Of a DNA stretch of 64,000 nucleotides, positions 43,657 to 57,432 are shown in pieces (positions within the stretch are counted from its first letter, which is position 1; the number at the start of each line of letters is the position of its first letter). The stretch is from Brachionus plicatilis (taxonomy: Eukaryota; Rotifera; Eurotatoria; Ploima; Brachionidae). The DNA lies in NCBI GenBank assembly GCA_010279815.1, contig QEOQ01000256.1, positions 881,389 through 945,388 on the forward strand, given 5' to 3'. Position numbers and translations under genes: made by a program. The notes under the pieces were generated by a model. It searched no databases and was not told where the DNA came from. It saw nothing but the letters and a program-made list of their open reading frames with translations.

Positions 43657-46458
43657 TCGATCAAGAGATATTTACTCATCTAGGCCAAAGACTTTAAAAA
43701 TTAATGATTTAAAATTACAGCAAGGTAAGAAATAACTTATTAAGTAATATTTGATTATGAATTTTTTGATCGTTTTTTTTCTTAGCTACTTGGTTATTTA
43801 GAATGTCGCTATGAGGACTTAATTGCTGAACAAAAATAAAGCATAATACTGTTTATTGGAGGAAAAATTATATAAAACAAAATTAAATTAAAATATTCCA
43901 AAACATTGCCAAAATTTCATTCAGAATCAATTCTAAATAGCAACCAAAAGGTAATACTGTTTAATTTATTTTTTGCTAGAGAATAATTTAATCTACCAAG
44001 AACGTGTGACGCAAAATATTTTATGCAAAGGGTTTTGGCTGAACAAGCTAAAAAAAATTTGCCAATTATTCATGACACTACCTCAATGATGGATTAAATT
44101 GAATTAATTTCTAAATATTACGAAATAAAAAATTGTGATTAGTACAACTAAAATATTCTAAAACATTTTCTGATAATGAGAATTTTTAAGGTATCACTAA
44201 ATACCTTTATTGTTAAATGATTTAAATAATCAAAAAAATATCAAGAATATAAAATCATTGAAAACATGGGGCTTTTGTCATGATTTAAAAAAATATTTAA
44301 ATTTGTTCATTTAAATTAATTTATTTTGTAATTTACTGACTTTTTTCTCTTAAATTCTAATCGATGAAAATAAATATTTTAATTATGAAAAAAAAAGAAC
44401 AGTTAAATTTTGAAAAGTTTTTCTTAACATAATTTTTATTTATTTTTAGCAATTAACCTTAAAGTTTTAAATTAGAAAATTAAATTCAAATTTTGTAAAA
44501 ATCATAATTTGGAAAACTAAGTTTTTTGTTTGATTCGATTTTTAATTACCGATTTAACTTGAATAAATATTATAGAATTTTTGAAAATAAATAAACTTAC
44601 TTTTTTTATTCTATTACCTTTATTTATTATTTAAGGTTTTAATATCATAATTATTTGGAAATTTTTGGCACCCTTTTCCATTTAATCTTTTTAGTCTAGA
44701 TTGTTTTCTATAGATCTCGATTTTTAATTTTTTTTTTTTCTTCAAATTAGTACCCTCAATGCTGAAATATTGGTGTAATAATAATGAGTAAATCAATTCG
44801 AAAACTGAGAAGCTTAATTGATGTATGAAAAAAAATTGTTAAGTGAGATTTTAAATTAATTAAAGTGAACAAAAACATTCTTAAAAAAATTCAACTAATG
44901 AAAAAAAATTTTTGTTTTGAAAATTTGAGTCACGTTTAATTTCATGCCACCTGTAAAGAAAATATTTAGTATTTTGAAAAAAAAATTATAAAGAGCATCT
45001 TAAATGAACTTTTTTGAAGTCTTTCTGTCTACCCAATTCTAGGGATAAAATCTTGACAAATAATTCTGTACATGAACAATAATGAAATTTTACTTCTTGA
45101 TTACTTTTAAATTATGGTTGAAAAAGCTTTATCATCAAAAGTTTTATTACCTTATTTTTTTATTTCTTAATAATTAATTGACTTTTAAAATTTTAGATAT
45201 CTATTCAGAAAACTGATAAAAATTAATTAAAAATTCAAATTTAATAAAATTGATGTGCAATTTTATTCTAGATAAATAAAGATCTTAATTTTAACAAGCA
45301 CTCTTTTTTTATTTTTAAATATTTATTTTGGGCACAATTTTATGAGAAACATACATATGATAATAAAATACCTAAATCAAATACAATTTAAAATTAGTAA
45401 TAATTTAAAATTTAAATCGTTTTAGGTAATGAGAAACGATTTTTTGTATCCTTTATTCTTGTTTTTTAATTTTCGTTTCATGGTAAAAAAAGTATAATTT
45501 ATTTGATTGAGTCTAATATTTCAAAATGATTTAACTTAATATTCAATTTCTCCTTTTTTAAGCTTTGTTAATAAATTAAAATTAAAAAAAAAACATTAAT
45601 TTATAAAATTAATCGAAAGCAACAAAAATTTATAAGAAATCAGCAATACTACTGACTAAAAATTTTTTCAAATTTTCCAACTTGTGGCGTTATCAAGTTT
45701 TTAAAATACAGGAGGGAGACTTGACTCTTTTTAATGAGAATTTTTCGGTATTTTTTCCTTAACCAAAATTTAAATACAAATTCAGTATAAAACATGAATA
45801 AAGTTGATTTGGAGCCAAAATTTGAATTACGAATAAAACAAATTTTTTTCTGGAAACAAATAATTAAAATTCTAAATAATCAGTTTTTCTAAATTTTAAC
45901 AAGACAACCAAGACGTAAGAGGCAACACCTAATTCAATTGAATAAAATCATAAAATCAAATAAAATTATTAAGTTATTTAAAAGAACGAATTTTTTAGCA
46001 AATCAGTAGTTTATGTTCAGAAGTGACTCCCTCAAGCAATACCAACTCACAAACATGTTCAAAGCTACCTTAGAATAATAAATAACACACTGACAAAAAA
46101 ATAAACATTTGATACCATGGCTTAATTTAAGCTCAACTTTAGCAGAAATTTTTTACTTGTATTACTTTTACCAAATTAATATTTTTTTCACAAAATGAAT
46201 TTAAAACATTTTCTATTCTGTGTTGATTTCAGGCCTTTTGAATAGAACTTATTTTGGTTGCACTAAATTGCTACAAATTTAAGAATTTTTAGAATTAATT
46301 TATTATTATCCTTTAATAATGAATTAAAGTTTATCCATATTAAAAAAAGTTAATTTAAATCAATCTTACAATTCCTAAAAATTTAGACTTAAAAAAATCT
46401 TGAAAAATTTTTTTTAAAATATTATAAAAAATCTCAAATGATAAATCAAAAATAAATA
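39247..46458 (-). repeat. Inverted repeat 2 (large palindrome), left arm, 7212 bp
   Basis: Exact reverse complement of 47380-54591 wherever I compared: all exons, introns and several intergenic blocks. Paired coordinates always sum to 93838, so there is not a single net indel over 7.2 kb. The inner boundary is after ATAAATCAAAAATAAATA (46458); the outer boundary is at the exon 11 end of the P4-ATPase. From 43657 to 46458 the arm is AT-rich with no recognised gene. Confidence 0.95.
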
Positions 46459-47379
46459 ACATTTTATATAAAACTTTTTTAGGAATCTTTATAAAATCTT
46501 AAAGATTTCTTCAATAAAAAAAATATAGAAAAAATTCATATGATAATTATTAGATTATTTCTCCATGAATCGTTAATAAAATTTCAATTAAAAATATTAT
46601 AAGAAGTAAAAAATTTGAATAATTTTCTCATTTAAAAATTAAATTGAAGCTTTTAATTATTAGAATTAATTGATAAAGCTCTAAAAGGAAATAAAATTTA
46701 ATTTGAATTACAAAAAATTAAAATAATCTAAAATTGAAAAAACTTAGATTCTTTTTTAATTTTTTTTTTAATTTGATGATTTATTTCATGATTTTAATTT
46801 ATGAAATTAAAATCATGGAATTTAAAATTGGAATTTGGAATTTAAAAATCAATTAAGATAAGAAAAAGAAAGTTGAAAAGAGTTTCTAATTTCTAGGTAA
46901 TATTGGATGCAAACCAAAACTAATGAGACCTGTAACCATATCTCTCTAATACAAACAGTTCTCTCAATCTCAATCTTTAAATATCATTAGATAATGTCTC
47001 TATTAATAAAAATTAGGCGTGAGCTCACCATTGAAACGAGGGTAGACGCGACTACTCGGTTTTTTTTTCTATGTTTTGTGTAACGTGTCTTCTCGTTCTT
47101 GGACTTAGGTGTCAACAAAAAAAATTCTGTTCATATAAAAAAAATCGAAAAAAAATAATAACTCAAAAAAGAAATTAAGATTTCTAGCTAATATTGATCT
47201 GTATTCGAAACTAGTATAAGAACAAATTGAAAATATGTAAGAGACCGTATTTTGAAAAAATTATTGAATAAAAAATTTTCTTAATTACGTTTTAAATCCA
47301 TTATTTTGGATAGATATTTTTTTGAATGTAGCTTTTTTAGTTTGTAAAATAGTTTGAAGAAATTTGACACACCGCCAAA
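46459..47379. other. Spacer of the large palindrome (921 bp)
   Basis: Unique sequence between the two 7.2-kb arms and between the two divergent flippase starts. It is slightly less AT-rich at 47020-47120 (GGCGTGAGCTCACCATTG, CGAGGGTAGACGCGACTACT). No coding frame. Two loosely related blocks (TTTCTAGGTAATATTGGATG near 46890 and TTTCTAGCTAATATTGATCT near 47180) look like an old direct duplication. I see no promoter motif I would defend. Confidence 0.6.
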
Positions 47380-50300
47380 TATTTATTTTTGATTTATCAT
47401 TTGAGATTTTTTATAATATTTTAAAAAAAATTTTTCAAGATTTTTTTAAGTCTAAATTTTTAGGAATTGTAAGATTGATTTAAATTAACTTTTTTTAATA
47501 TGGATAAACTTTAATTCATTATTAAAGGATAATAATAAATTAATTCTAAAAATTCTTAAATTTGTAGCAATTTAGTGCAACCAAAATAAGTTCTATTCAA
47601 AAGGCCTGAAATCAACACAGAATAGAAAATGTTTTAAATTCATTTTGTGAAAAAAATATTAATTTGGTAAAAGTAATACAAGTAAAAAATTTCTGCTAAA
47701 GTTGAGCTTAAATTAAGCCATGGTATCAAATGTTTATTTTTTTGTCAGTGTGTTATTTATTATTCTAAGGTAGCTTTGAACATGTTTGTGAGTTGGTATT
47801 GCTTGAGGGAGTCACTTCTGAACATAAACTACTGATTTGCTAAAAAATTCGTTCTTTTAAATAACTTAATAATTTTATTTGATTTTATGATTTTATTCAA
47901 TTGAATTAGGTGTTGCCTCTTACGTCTTGGTTGTCTTGTTAAAATTTAGAAAAACTGATTATTTAGAATTTTAATTATTTGTTTCCAGAAAAAAATTTGT
48001 TTTATTCGTAATTCAAATTTTGGCTCCAAATCAACTTTATTCATGTTTTATACTGAATTTGTATTTAAATTTTGGTTAAGGAAAAAATACCGAAAAATTC
48101 TCATTAAAAAGAGTCAAGTCTCCCTCCTGTATTTTAAAAACTTGATAACGCCACAAGTTGGAAAATTTGAAAAAATTTTTAGTCAGTAGTATTGCTGATT
48201 TCTTATAAATTTTTGTTGCTTTCGATTAATTTTATAAATTAATGTTTTTTTTTTAATTTTAATTTATTAACAAAGCTTAAAAAAGGAGAAATTGAATATT
48301 AAGTTAAATCATTTTGAAATATTAGACTCAATCAAATAAATTATACTTTTTTTACCATGAAACGAAAATTAAAAAACAAGAATAAAGGATACAAAAAATC
48401 GTTTCTCATTACCTAAAACGATTTAAATTTTAAATTATTACTAATTTTAAATTGTATTTGATTTAGGTATTTTATTATCATATGTATGTTTCTCATAAAA
48501 TTGTGCCCAAAATAAATATTTAAAAATAAAAAAAGAGTGCTTGTTAAAATTAAGATCTTTATTTATCTAGAATAAAATTGCACATCAATTTTATTAAATT
48601 TGAATTTTTAATTAATTTTTATCAGTTTTCTGAATAGATATCTAAAATTTTAAAAGTCAATTAATTATTAAGAAATAAAAAAATAAGGTAATAAAACTTT
48701 TGATGATAAAGCTTTTTCAACCATAATTTAAAAGTAATCAAGAAGTAAAATTTCATTATTGTTCATGTACAGAATTATTTGTCAAGATTTTATCCCTAGA
48801 ATTGGGTAGACAGAAAGACTTCAAAAAAGTTCATTTAAGATGCTCTTTATAATTTTTTTTTCAAAATACTAAATATTTTCTTTACAGGTGGCATGAAATT
48901 AAACGTGACTCAAATTTTCAAAACAAAAATTTTTTTTCATTAGTTGAATTTTTTTAAGAATGTTTTTGTTCACTTTAATTAATTTAAAATCTCACTTAAC
49001 AATTTTTTTTCATACATCAATTAAGCTTCTCAGTTTTCGAATTGATTTACTCATTATTATTACACCAATATTTCAGCATTGAGGGTACTAATTTGAAGAA
49101 AAAAAAAAAATTAAAAATCGAGATCTATAGAAAACAATCTAGACTAAAAAGATTAAATGGAAAAGGGTGCCAAAAATTTCCAAATAATTATGATATTAAA
49201 ACCTTAAATAATAAATAAAGGTAATAGAATAAAAAAAGTAAGTTTATTTATTTTCAAAAATTCTATAATATTTATTCAAGTTAAATCGGTAATTAAAAAT
49301 CGAATCAAACAAAAAACTTAGTTTTCCAAATTATGATTTTTACAAAATTTGAATTTAATTTTCTAATTTAAAACTTTAAGGTTAATTGCTAAAAATAAAT
49401 AAAAATTATGTTAAGAAAAACTTTTCAAAATTTAACTGTTCTTTTTTTTTCATAATTAAAATATTTATTTTCATCGATTAGAATTTAAGAGAAAAAAGTC
49501 AGTAAATTACAAAATAAATTAATTTAAATGAACAAATTTAAATATTTTTTTAAATCATGACAAAAGCCCCATGTTTTCAATGATTTTATATTCTTGATAT
49601 TTTTTTGATTATTTAAATCATTTAACAATAAAGGTATTTAGTGATACCTTAAAAATTCTCATTATCAGAAAATGTTTTAGAATATTTTAGTTGTACTAAT
49701 CACAATTTTTTATTTCGTAATATTTAGAAATTAATTCAATTTAATCCATCATTGAGGTAGTGTCATGAATAATTGGCAAATTTTTTTTAGCTTGTTCAGC
49801 CAAAACCCTTTGCATAAAATATTTTGCGTCACACGTTCTTGGTAGATTAAATTATTCTCTAGCAAAAAATAAATTAAACAGTATTACCTTTTGGTTGCTA
49901 TTTAGAATTGATTCTGAATGAAATTTTGGCAATGTTTTGGAATATTTTAATTTAATTTTGTTTTATATAATTTTTCCTCCAATAAACAGTATTATGCTTT
50001 ATTTTTGTTCAGCAATTAAGTCCTCATAGCGACATTCTAAATAACCAAGTAGCTAAGAAAAAAAACGATCAAAAAATTCATAATCAAATATTACTTAATA
50101 AGTTATTTCTTACCTTGCTGTAATTTCTAATCATTAATTTTTAAAGTCTTTGGCCTAGATGAGTAAATATCTCTTGATCGAATGAGACTAGAAAAGATAC
50201 GAGATAAAATAGTCGACTCGATTGACAATTTTATTCAAAAACATGATTTTTTGAGAAAATTATTAATTAAAACGGTAATTTTAAACTCAAATATTTTACC

Positions 50301-53300
50301 TATTGGATTAATGAAAATTCAAGAGAATCCGTGACACCCGGGAAAAATTTTCAAAACTTCGTACAATATTTATAAATCATGAACGACCCGGTGAGCACAA
50401 TGGAGAAGAACCGCTCAAATATTCTGATAACAGAATTGTTACCTCAAAAGTATCTTTTAGCTAATTAATTCGATACTTTAATTAAAATTTAATTAATAAT
50501 TTATTTTTTAGTATACTTTATTAAATTTTATTCCAAAAAATTTATTTGAACAATTCAGACGCATCGCAAATTTTTATTTTCTACTCAATATTTTAATCTT
50601 GGTAAGTTTTATCAGATCACCTTGATCAATAATATAAAAAATCAATATAATCCACATTTTTTCAAATGACTAAACATTTTTTAATGATTTTGAATTAATT
50701 TAAGTTTTTCATTCCTGACCCTCCAACAAATCCATATGCATCTGTGGTTCCACTTGCTATTGTGATCAGTGTTACTGCATTAAAACAGGTAAAATTACTT
50801 AAAAATTTTTATCTAAATTTAAAATAAAAAATTTAATAAAAGGCCTACGAAGATGTGCTCAGACATAAGTCCGACTGGGAAATCAATTCAAGAAAAGTTA
50901 AAATTTTAAAAAATGGAAAAATTCAATCTATTAAAAGTCAGGACATAAAGTGTGGCGACATAGTAGAGGTAAAGCTGGACGAAGAGTTTCCCTGTGATCT
51001 AGCATTGTTATATTCTATGTCAGATACAAATACTTGTTATATTAAAACAGCGAATTTAGACGGAGAAACTAATTTAAAATTACGATCAGTTCCGTTCAAA
51101 TTTCCACACTTGAATGGTCTGGATGACTTGATCGATTTAAAGGGAACTTTGATTATTGAAAAGCCAAATAGGCGATTGTATGAGTTCAAAGGAAAACTGG
51201 TCCATGAAAAAAAAGAATAGTAAAATTTTTAAAGAAAAAAAAACAAATTTTAAATAATTTATTTAGCCTAATAAGCAATGAAAATATTCTTCTTCGAGGT
51301 ACGTCACTTAAGATAGTTCCAGCAATCTATGGCTGTGCGATTTACACTGGTCAGGATTCAAAAATGATGCTCAATTCAAAATTTAAATCCAACAAATTGT
51401 CATGCGTTGAAAAAAGACTCAACTATTTTGTCATTGTTTATATTATTGTTTTGCTTGCTTTATCACTTCTATGTCTTATAGGCTCTATTCTATATGACCA
51501 TGTGTATACGACACATTGGTACATTAAAGATAGAGCTCCGGACATATTTAAAAATAACAAGTCTTTGTACGATTTTATTGTATTTATGTATTTTACAAAT
51601 CTTAATTATATCATTCCGCTTTCACTGTATGTTACTATGGGTAATTTAAAAAAAATATTATTTAAATGATTTTAATGATTGTATTTACCAGAATTAATTC
51701 GATTTGTTGGATCAAGCTTTTTTGAATGGGATATTAAGTAATTATTATTTTATATTTTATTTTTATTTTAATTTTAAAGTGGAATAGTATAAAATATTTA
51801 TAAACAAATAAAATCTAATATGAATTTAAATAATTTGATAGTTAAAATTTGATTTCATAATTTTATTTTAAATTTCAAAATTAAAATTAAGATAAAATAA
51901 ATTTTTTTTTCTTATTGTTTGGATCTCCTATCGTTTAACACTCAAAAGACCAAAATTTATTTTACCGTAGATTACCGTTGGTGTCAAAATGACACCTATT
52001 TTAAAAACTCATATAATAAAGAAAAAATATATTGAGTAGAGAAAAATTTTAATTTTGATTTCAAAAAGTTTGCTGATCTTTAATTTATTAATTTTAATTA
52101 TTTCAAAATTTTAAATTTAAAATTTTTCTTTTCAAAAGAATCATATTATATTTTTTTATAAAAAATTATTGTTATGGCATTCAATGTAGAGGGATTTGAC
52201 TATTTTTGTCTCAATACAAGTGCTACATGATGGCTTTTTGCACTAACTGCATTCCAAGTTGGTCTTGTTCCCATTAAAATATCTTATAAGGCATTTTTTT
52301 CTAGTATCTTGTTTTTTTGTTATATGGGTATGATTAGTACCGTTGCTAAGTGATCGCTTTTTTTACTGAGATGGTTTGCTAGGTGTAAAGGGAATTTTGG
52401 TATTTTTAAAATTTGCTGGTCAGGATTTAGTAGAATAAATAGTTCTTCTACAACTCCTGTTCTAAAATTCCTTTCGAGATATATTTGTATTATTACATAA
52501 TTTGTTCAAAATTCAACTGTTAAATTTATTTTTGGTTAAAAAATCCAACAGGACATGTTAAAATACTATGTTAAAATTTTTTTGAGATTATCTTTTAGTT
52601 TTAATTTTTCAAAAAAGGAACTTTTGTTCAATTTGTACTAAATTGCACAGCGCCTAAAAGAATTATTTTAGAATTAAGTTGTCAAAAAAAATTAAGACAA
52701 GTCTAATACAAGTCAAAGTATTGACTAATTCTTAAATTTGCTGCTTTGACTTTTAAAGGATGTTTTTGCACTTTTTATTTTTGTGACTTTTCCATTAGTC
52801 TGAATATGACAAGATTGTCAACAAAAAAGAAAGACTATTGATTATTGGTTTTCTTTATTATATATATGTCTTAATAAATATATAAGGGATAAAAACTGAA
52901 ACCTGAATGCATTTTTCTAAGTATTCAATGTATTAGTATGACCATTTAAATTAAAAATAAGGAATTTTCATATTGTCAAATTAAATTTAAAATAATTTTT
53001 TTTATCAATTTATTCTAAAAAGAATGTATGATGAAAAAACAGATCAACCAGCTAAAGTAAATTCAACTGATTTAAATGAAGACTTGGGCCAGATCGAATA
53101 TTTGTTTTCTGATAAAACTGGAACTCTGACCGAAAACGAAATGTTATTCAAACATTTTTGCATTAACGGAAACATATATGAGGAAAAATACGGCGAAATC
53201 TTGAGTCTTACCTCTCAAACAATAAAACCGGTAACTAATGATAAAATTTTTGGATTTATCGAAGCTCTAACTGTATGCCACACTGTTCAAGTTGATAAGG

Positions 53301-54591
53301 TATCATCGGAAAAATACAATGCCTCCTCTCCTGATGAATTGAGCTTTATCAAATTTTGTTTAAAGTAAAATAGAGTTAAAATTTAAAACTGAACTTCTTC
53401 TATTTTTATTCAAAGCTTAGGCATTGTGTATGAAGGTGATGTTTTTGACAAAAATAGAAATGTTTTTGATCGTACAGTTTCTTACAACATAAAAAATGAG
53501 TCATTTGAAAAAAAGTATGAAATCTTGTACATACTTGAATTTGATTCTGTGCGCAAAAGAATGAGCATTATTGTCAAAAACAAGGAATCAAACCAATATT
53601 TTTTGTACTGTAAAGGCGCAGATATCTCAATCGCGCCTAGGTGCACTTGCAAAACATTTAGCTTATACGAAGACTCGCTAAAAGAGTTCTCGGAAAAAGG
53701 CTGGCGAACATTGGTCATAGCTTACAAACCACTAAGTGAGTCAGAATATTCAAGCTATTGCCAAATGATTGACCAAGCTAACAGTGACATTTTAAACAAA
53801 GAGGAGAAACTAAACGAGTGCTATGACTTAATCGAATCAAATTTGAAAATATTAGGGGTCACTTCGGTCGAAGATCGCCTACAAGAAGATGTAGAGGGAA
53901 CTTTATTTTCCCTCAGACAGGCAGGTATTAAGATATGGATTTTAACTGGCGATAAATTAGAGACAGCTGTAAATATATCAGACTCTTGCAAGCATTTTTC
54001 AAAAGATATGTTCAAATTTGTGCTAAAAAATCTCAAAAATATCAATGAAGTCGAAGAAAACTTAGCCATCATTAATGAACAGTAATTTAAAAAAATATAT
54101 ATATTTAAATTTTATCAAAAATTTTCTAAAAGAATGAAGTCGAGCGCTAAACAGTCATATGCTTTAGTAATTGATGGCGTTTCTTTGGAGACAATAACTT
54201 TGAATAAAAAACAAAATGATTTTAGATCAATAGCAGTTAAATGCGATGCTGTTCTATGCTGCCGAATGTCACCATCTCAAAAAGCAAATGTAGGCACTGA
54301 ATTTTATTTTTGTTAAAAATAATTTTTTTGATTAAAAAAAAGATTGTATCGTTGATAAAAAATAGTAAGGAGCGTCCGATGACAGCAGCAATAGGCGACG
54401 GAGCAAACGATGTTTCTATGATACAAGAGGCTCATGTAGGAATTGGAATATTTGGCAAAGAAGGTAGAAATGCAGCACGTTCCGCAGATTTTTGTTTTGC
54501 CAAATTCAAATATCTAAAGAGAGCACTACTAGTTCACGGATATATGTACTACACTCGGGCTGCTGTTCTTGTACTCTATTTTTTTTACAAA
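47380..54591 (+). repeat. Inverted repeat 2 (large palindrome), right arm, 7212 bp
   Basis: Exact inverse of 39247-46458. The outer end, 54591, is the last base of P4-ATPase exon 11: the next bases are the splice donor GTAATT, which the left arm lacks. The stretch 47380-50181 is AT-rich with no recognised exon and would contain the promoter of the flippase. Confidence 0.95.
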
Positions 54592-56596
54592 GTAATTTAA
54601 ACTCTAAAAATCAAAATTTACTTTTATCCCTAAAAAATTGATATAAACAAATAGACTTCTTTACAGAAAAAAAAAATTTTTTTTCTTTCACATATTAGGA
54701 ATTCTTCTGCTTTTTTATTTAAATTTTTGCTCCCTTCACTCCATAATATTTTTGAAGTTTTAAAATTTAATCATAATATTAGAAGCTTTTTGGAATTCTT
54801 GCACAAGCTAGATTAAGGTGGTACATTACATTTGTAAGCTTTTTTTTTTGTTTTAATGTTTTATTTTACCATACTCCTTTCTTTTTCAAAAAAACGTATT
54901 CAAAAAAGTCTAGCTTTCTATTTAAATTGAAATAAGGCTTTTATTATTTTAAAAAATATTCAAAATTGTTTGTTTTATCCGCTAACATATTAAAATTAAT
55001 TAACTAATTTATTAACTTTATAACAAATTTTTTTTTAAAAACTTACCCTTCACTCTTTAATATTTTATTGGAATTATTTAGATAGATATAAAGTTCCAAT
55101 GAACGGAATTTATACTACCAAGCTTGTGTTCAAGTCACTAGCAATTATAATTAAGACAAGATGTACGGTAAGGTTTTTATAAAAATTTGTTTAATTTTCC
55201 CATTTTTTTTGTTTATTTTTTGTTCCGAATTTAACTATGACATCCAGGAAAATTTTCCAACCAAGATTAAATTTTAGACCTGTTTGATGCAAAATCTGAA
55301 TTTTATCAGATTAAAAAAATTATTTTAGGCAATCAAAGTTTTAAGGTATAATTTAGTTCAGATTTTTTAAATTTTGTTCAATTAAAAAAAATTATTTTGA
55401 ATTAATTTGATCCTGAATTTTATAAATTGAATTTCAGAAATTTTTTTACGATGCAAAAGAATTAAATTTTTTGTTTTAAGAATTTTGTTTTTTCCGTATG
55501 TCAAACTTATTACGGTTTTTGGAATGCTTTTTCAAGTACTGTAAGTATTGGCGACAAGAAAAATTTATAAAAAGCAATAAAAATAAATTTATTAAAGAGC
55601 GTTTTTTCCAGTCTGTACATTAGTGTTTTTAATCTTTTACTCAGCTCGGTGCCACCATTTATTATAGCTTTATTTGAGCAGCAGAAAAATGCCAAAGAAC
55701 TTGAACAAACTCCATTTTTCTACAGGTTTTTAATAAAAAATTAGATTTTTATTTCAACAAATTTTTTAATAAACAAATTTAGATCAATTAGAAAAAATAG
55801 ACCACTTTCAGCAATTCAATTTCTCAAATGGAATATACTGGCAATTTGGCACTCATTGGTTTGTTTTTTCATCCCACTGGGAATTTTCCAAATAAATTCA
55901 GTCATTTTACAAGATGGAAAAGTAATTTATCTTTGGTTCTTAAATTAAAAAAAAAAAATATTTATTTTTAATGAAAGAATATCGGAAATTATGAGTTTGG
56001 ATCATTGGTTTTGATAAATATATTCGTTACAATCCATGTTAAAATATTTTTAATCTGGAGGTACCAAAATATTTTCGCTCTCTTTTCTTATCTGATGAGC
56101 ATTTTCGGATTTTTGCTTACTTGTTTATTATTAAATGCTTTTATTATGTAAGTTTTACAAAAAAGATCAAAAAGAATTTTAAATAATTTATTTTTGAAGG
56201 CCCTTTCCTTTTACTCTATTCACAGAGGAACAAGCGCTTTATTTTGGAACATTCATGTTATTTTCAAGTGGATCCATTTGGTTTACAATTATACTCAGCT
56301 TAATAGTGGCAATTTTGCCTGATCTTATTTTAATAATTGTTGAAAATCTTTTAGAAAAAGTCAAAGTTGATAAATTCGTTAAAAAAGAAAATTTAATTGA
56401 AGATCTTAGGGCAAAATCGCCAAACACAACTGTTGAAAACTTTTCACTATATTCAATTGGATTGGAACGAAGCACGGCTAGTTTCGAATCATCAAATGAT
56501 TTGTCTTCAAACTACATGATTAAACGGAACAGCACTCTCAACTCAAATCGCCCATTCAATGGCAACAGCAGAAGAGTTTCACCAATAGATACTTAA
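50182..56596 (+). CDS. ATP11: ATP11-like P4-ATPase (phospholipid flippase), complete 16-exon gene
   Basis: Exons: 50182-50274, 50324-50449, 50512-50601, 50705-50788, 50843-51219, 51267-51640, 51692-51737, 53023-53364, 53416-54081, 54133-54289, 54343-54591, 55481-55540, 55598-55725, 55783-55921, 55978-56147, 56200-56596. All are GT-AG and the total is 3105 nt (1034 residues; vertebrate ATP11A-C are about 1130-1190). Motifs: NRIVTSKYTL and [20 protein letters not shown] at the first membrane helix, DGET at 204-207, PLSLYVT in helix 4, phosphorylated Asp 296 in DKTGT, KGAD in the nucleotide domain, [20 protein letters not shown] 672-677, and the last six helices in exons 11-16. SSFFEWD before [11 protein letters not shown] after it and the FYKNFVF junction fit the ATP11 class best. 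It moves aminophospholipids to the cytosolic leaflet, usually with a CDC50 partner. AATAAA lies at 56637-56642. Exons 1-11 lie in the palindrome arm. Confidence 0.9.
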
Positions 56597-56642
56597 TCTC
56601 AATCGGTTACATACGATACATAGATTAAAATTTTAGAATAAA

Positions 56643-57432
56643 TCCAATAATTTTATAAATCATTTGGCTATTAAACTTCTAAAAAAATAATACTTTCTAT
56701 AAGAAAATGTCTCGATTTTGATTTTGATATAATTTGGAAAATTAAATTAAAAAGTCAATATTAAAAAATCTTTTTATGGCATTTAAATGTTTATAAAAAA
56801 GTGTTAATAAAATTTATGAAACATTTTACTAATAATTTATTTTAATTGATTCAGTATCTAAATGACTAAAACTATCTATTTCAAAATAGAAAAATATACC
56901 ATTATTTTTTTATTAAAAAAAAAAATTTATCAAGTATGCTTAAATCTAAAAAATGACCAAGGTTCGACTTTTTTTTTTCTTTTATATAAAAAATTTAAAA
57001 AATAGGATTCAAAATATTTATGTCACTGTCAATTTGTAAAATGTGTCATTTTATTAAAATACTTAGCAAATAATAAAATTTTGTTTTTTTCTTAGACCAG
57101 GCTTTTTAAAAATTAAAAAAAAATCAAAATAACTAATTTTTAGTGTTTTTACCAAAAGTTAATTGCAAACTTTAAATTCTTTCCCCCCAAAAAAAGTTTT
57201 TTAATTATAAGAAAATTTATTAAATTTAAATAAAAAATTAAACAAAACACTTGATTAATAATTTAATTTATTAAATTTTTTTATTGAAAAATCTTTCTGT
57301 TAAATTTCAAGCTAAACTCGAACTCAGCTTTTCGAAAAGAGCATCTCATAGCAAACGAGTTAAGTTATTTATTTAAATCAGGAAAGCCAGGTGAGCGGCC
57401 TCGCTTAGTGATCGAGTTCATCCAGTCACGGA
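56643..57432. other. Intergenic, AT-rich
   Basis: 3' flank of the flippase gene, poly-A/T rich. Near 57300-57420 the composition rises (TCGAACTCAGCTTTTCGAAA, GTGAGCGGCCTCGCTTAGTG) without a frame or RNA fold that I recognise. Confidence 0.4.

Noticed and set aside
54660..55150. Candidate exons just after ATP11 exon 11 (for example the stretch around 55080-55170)
   Set aside because: They do not match the P4-ATPase sequence after FFYK; the exon at 55481 (NFVFSV...) does, in phase, so this stretch is intron 11.
57300..57420. Possible tRNA (GAGTTCGAGTT resembling a B-box on the minus strand)
   Set aside because: No A-box at the right distance and no cloverleaf could be drawn.
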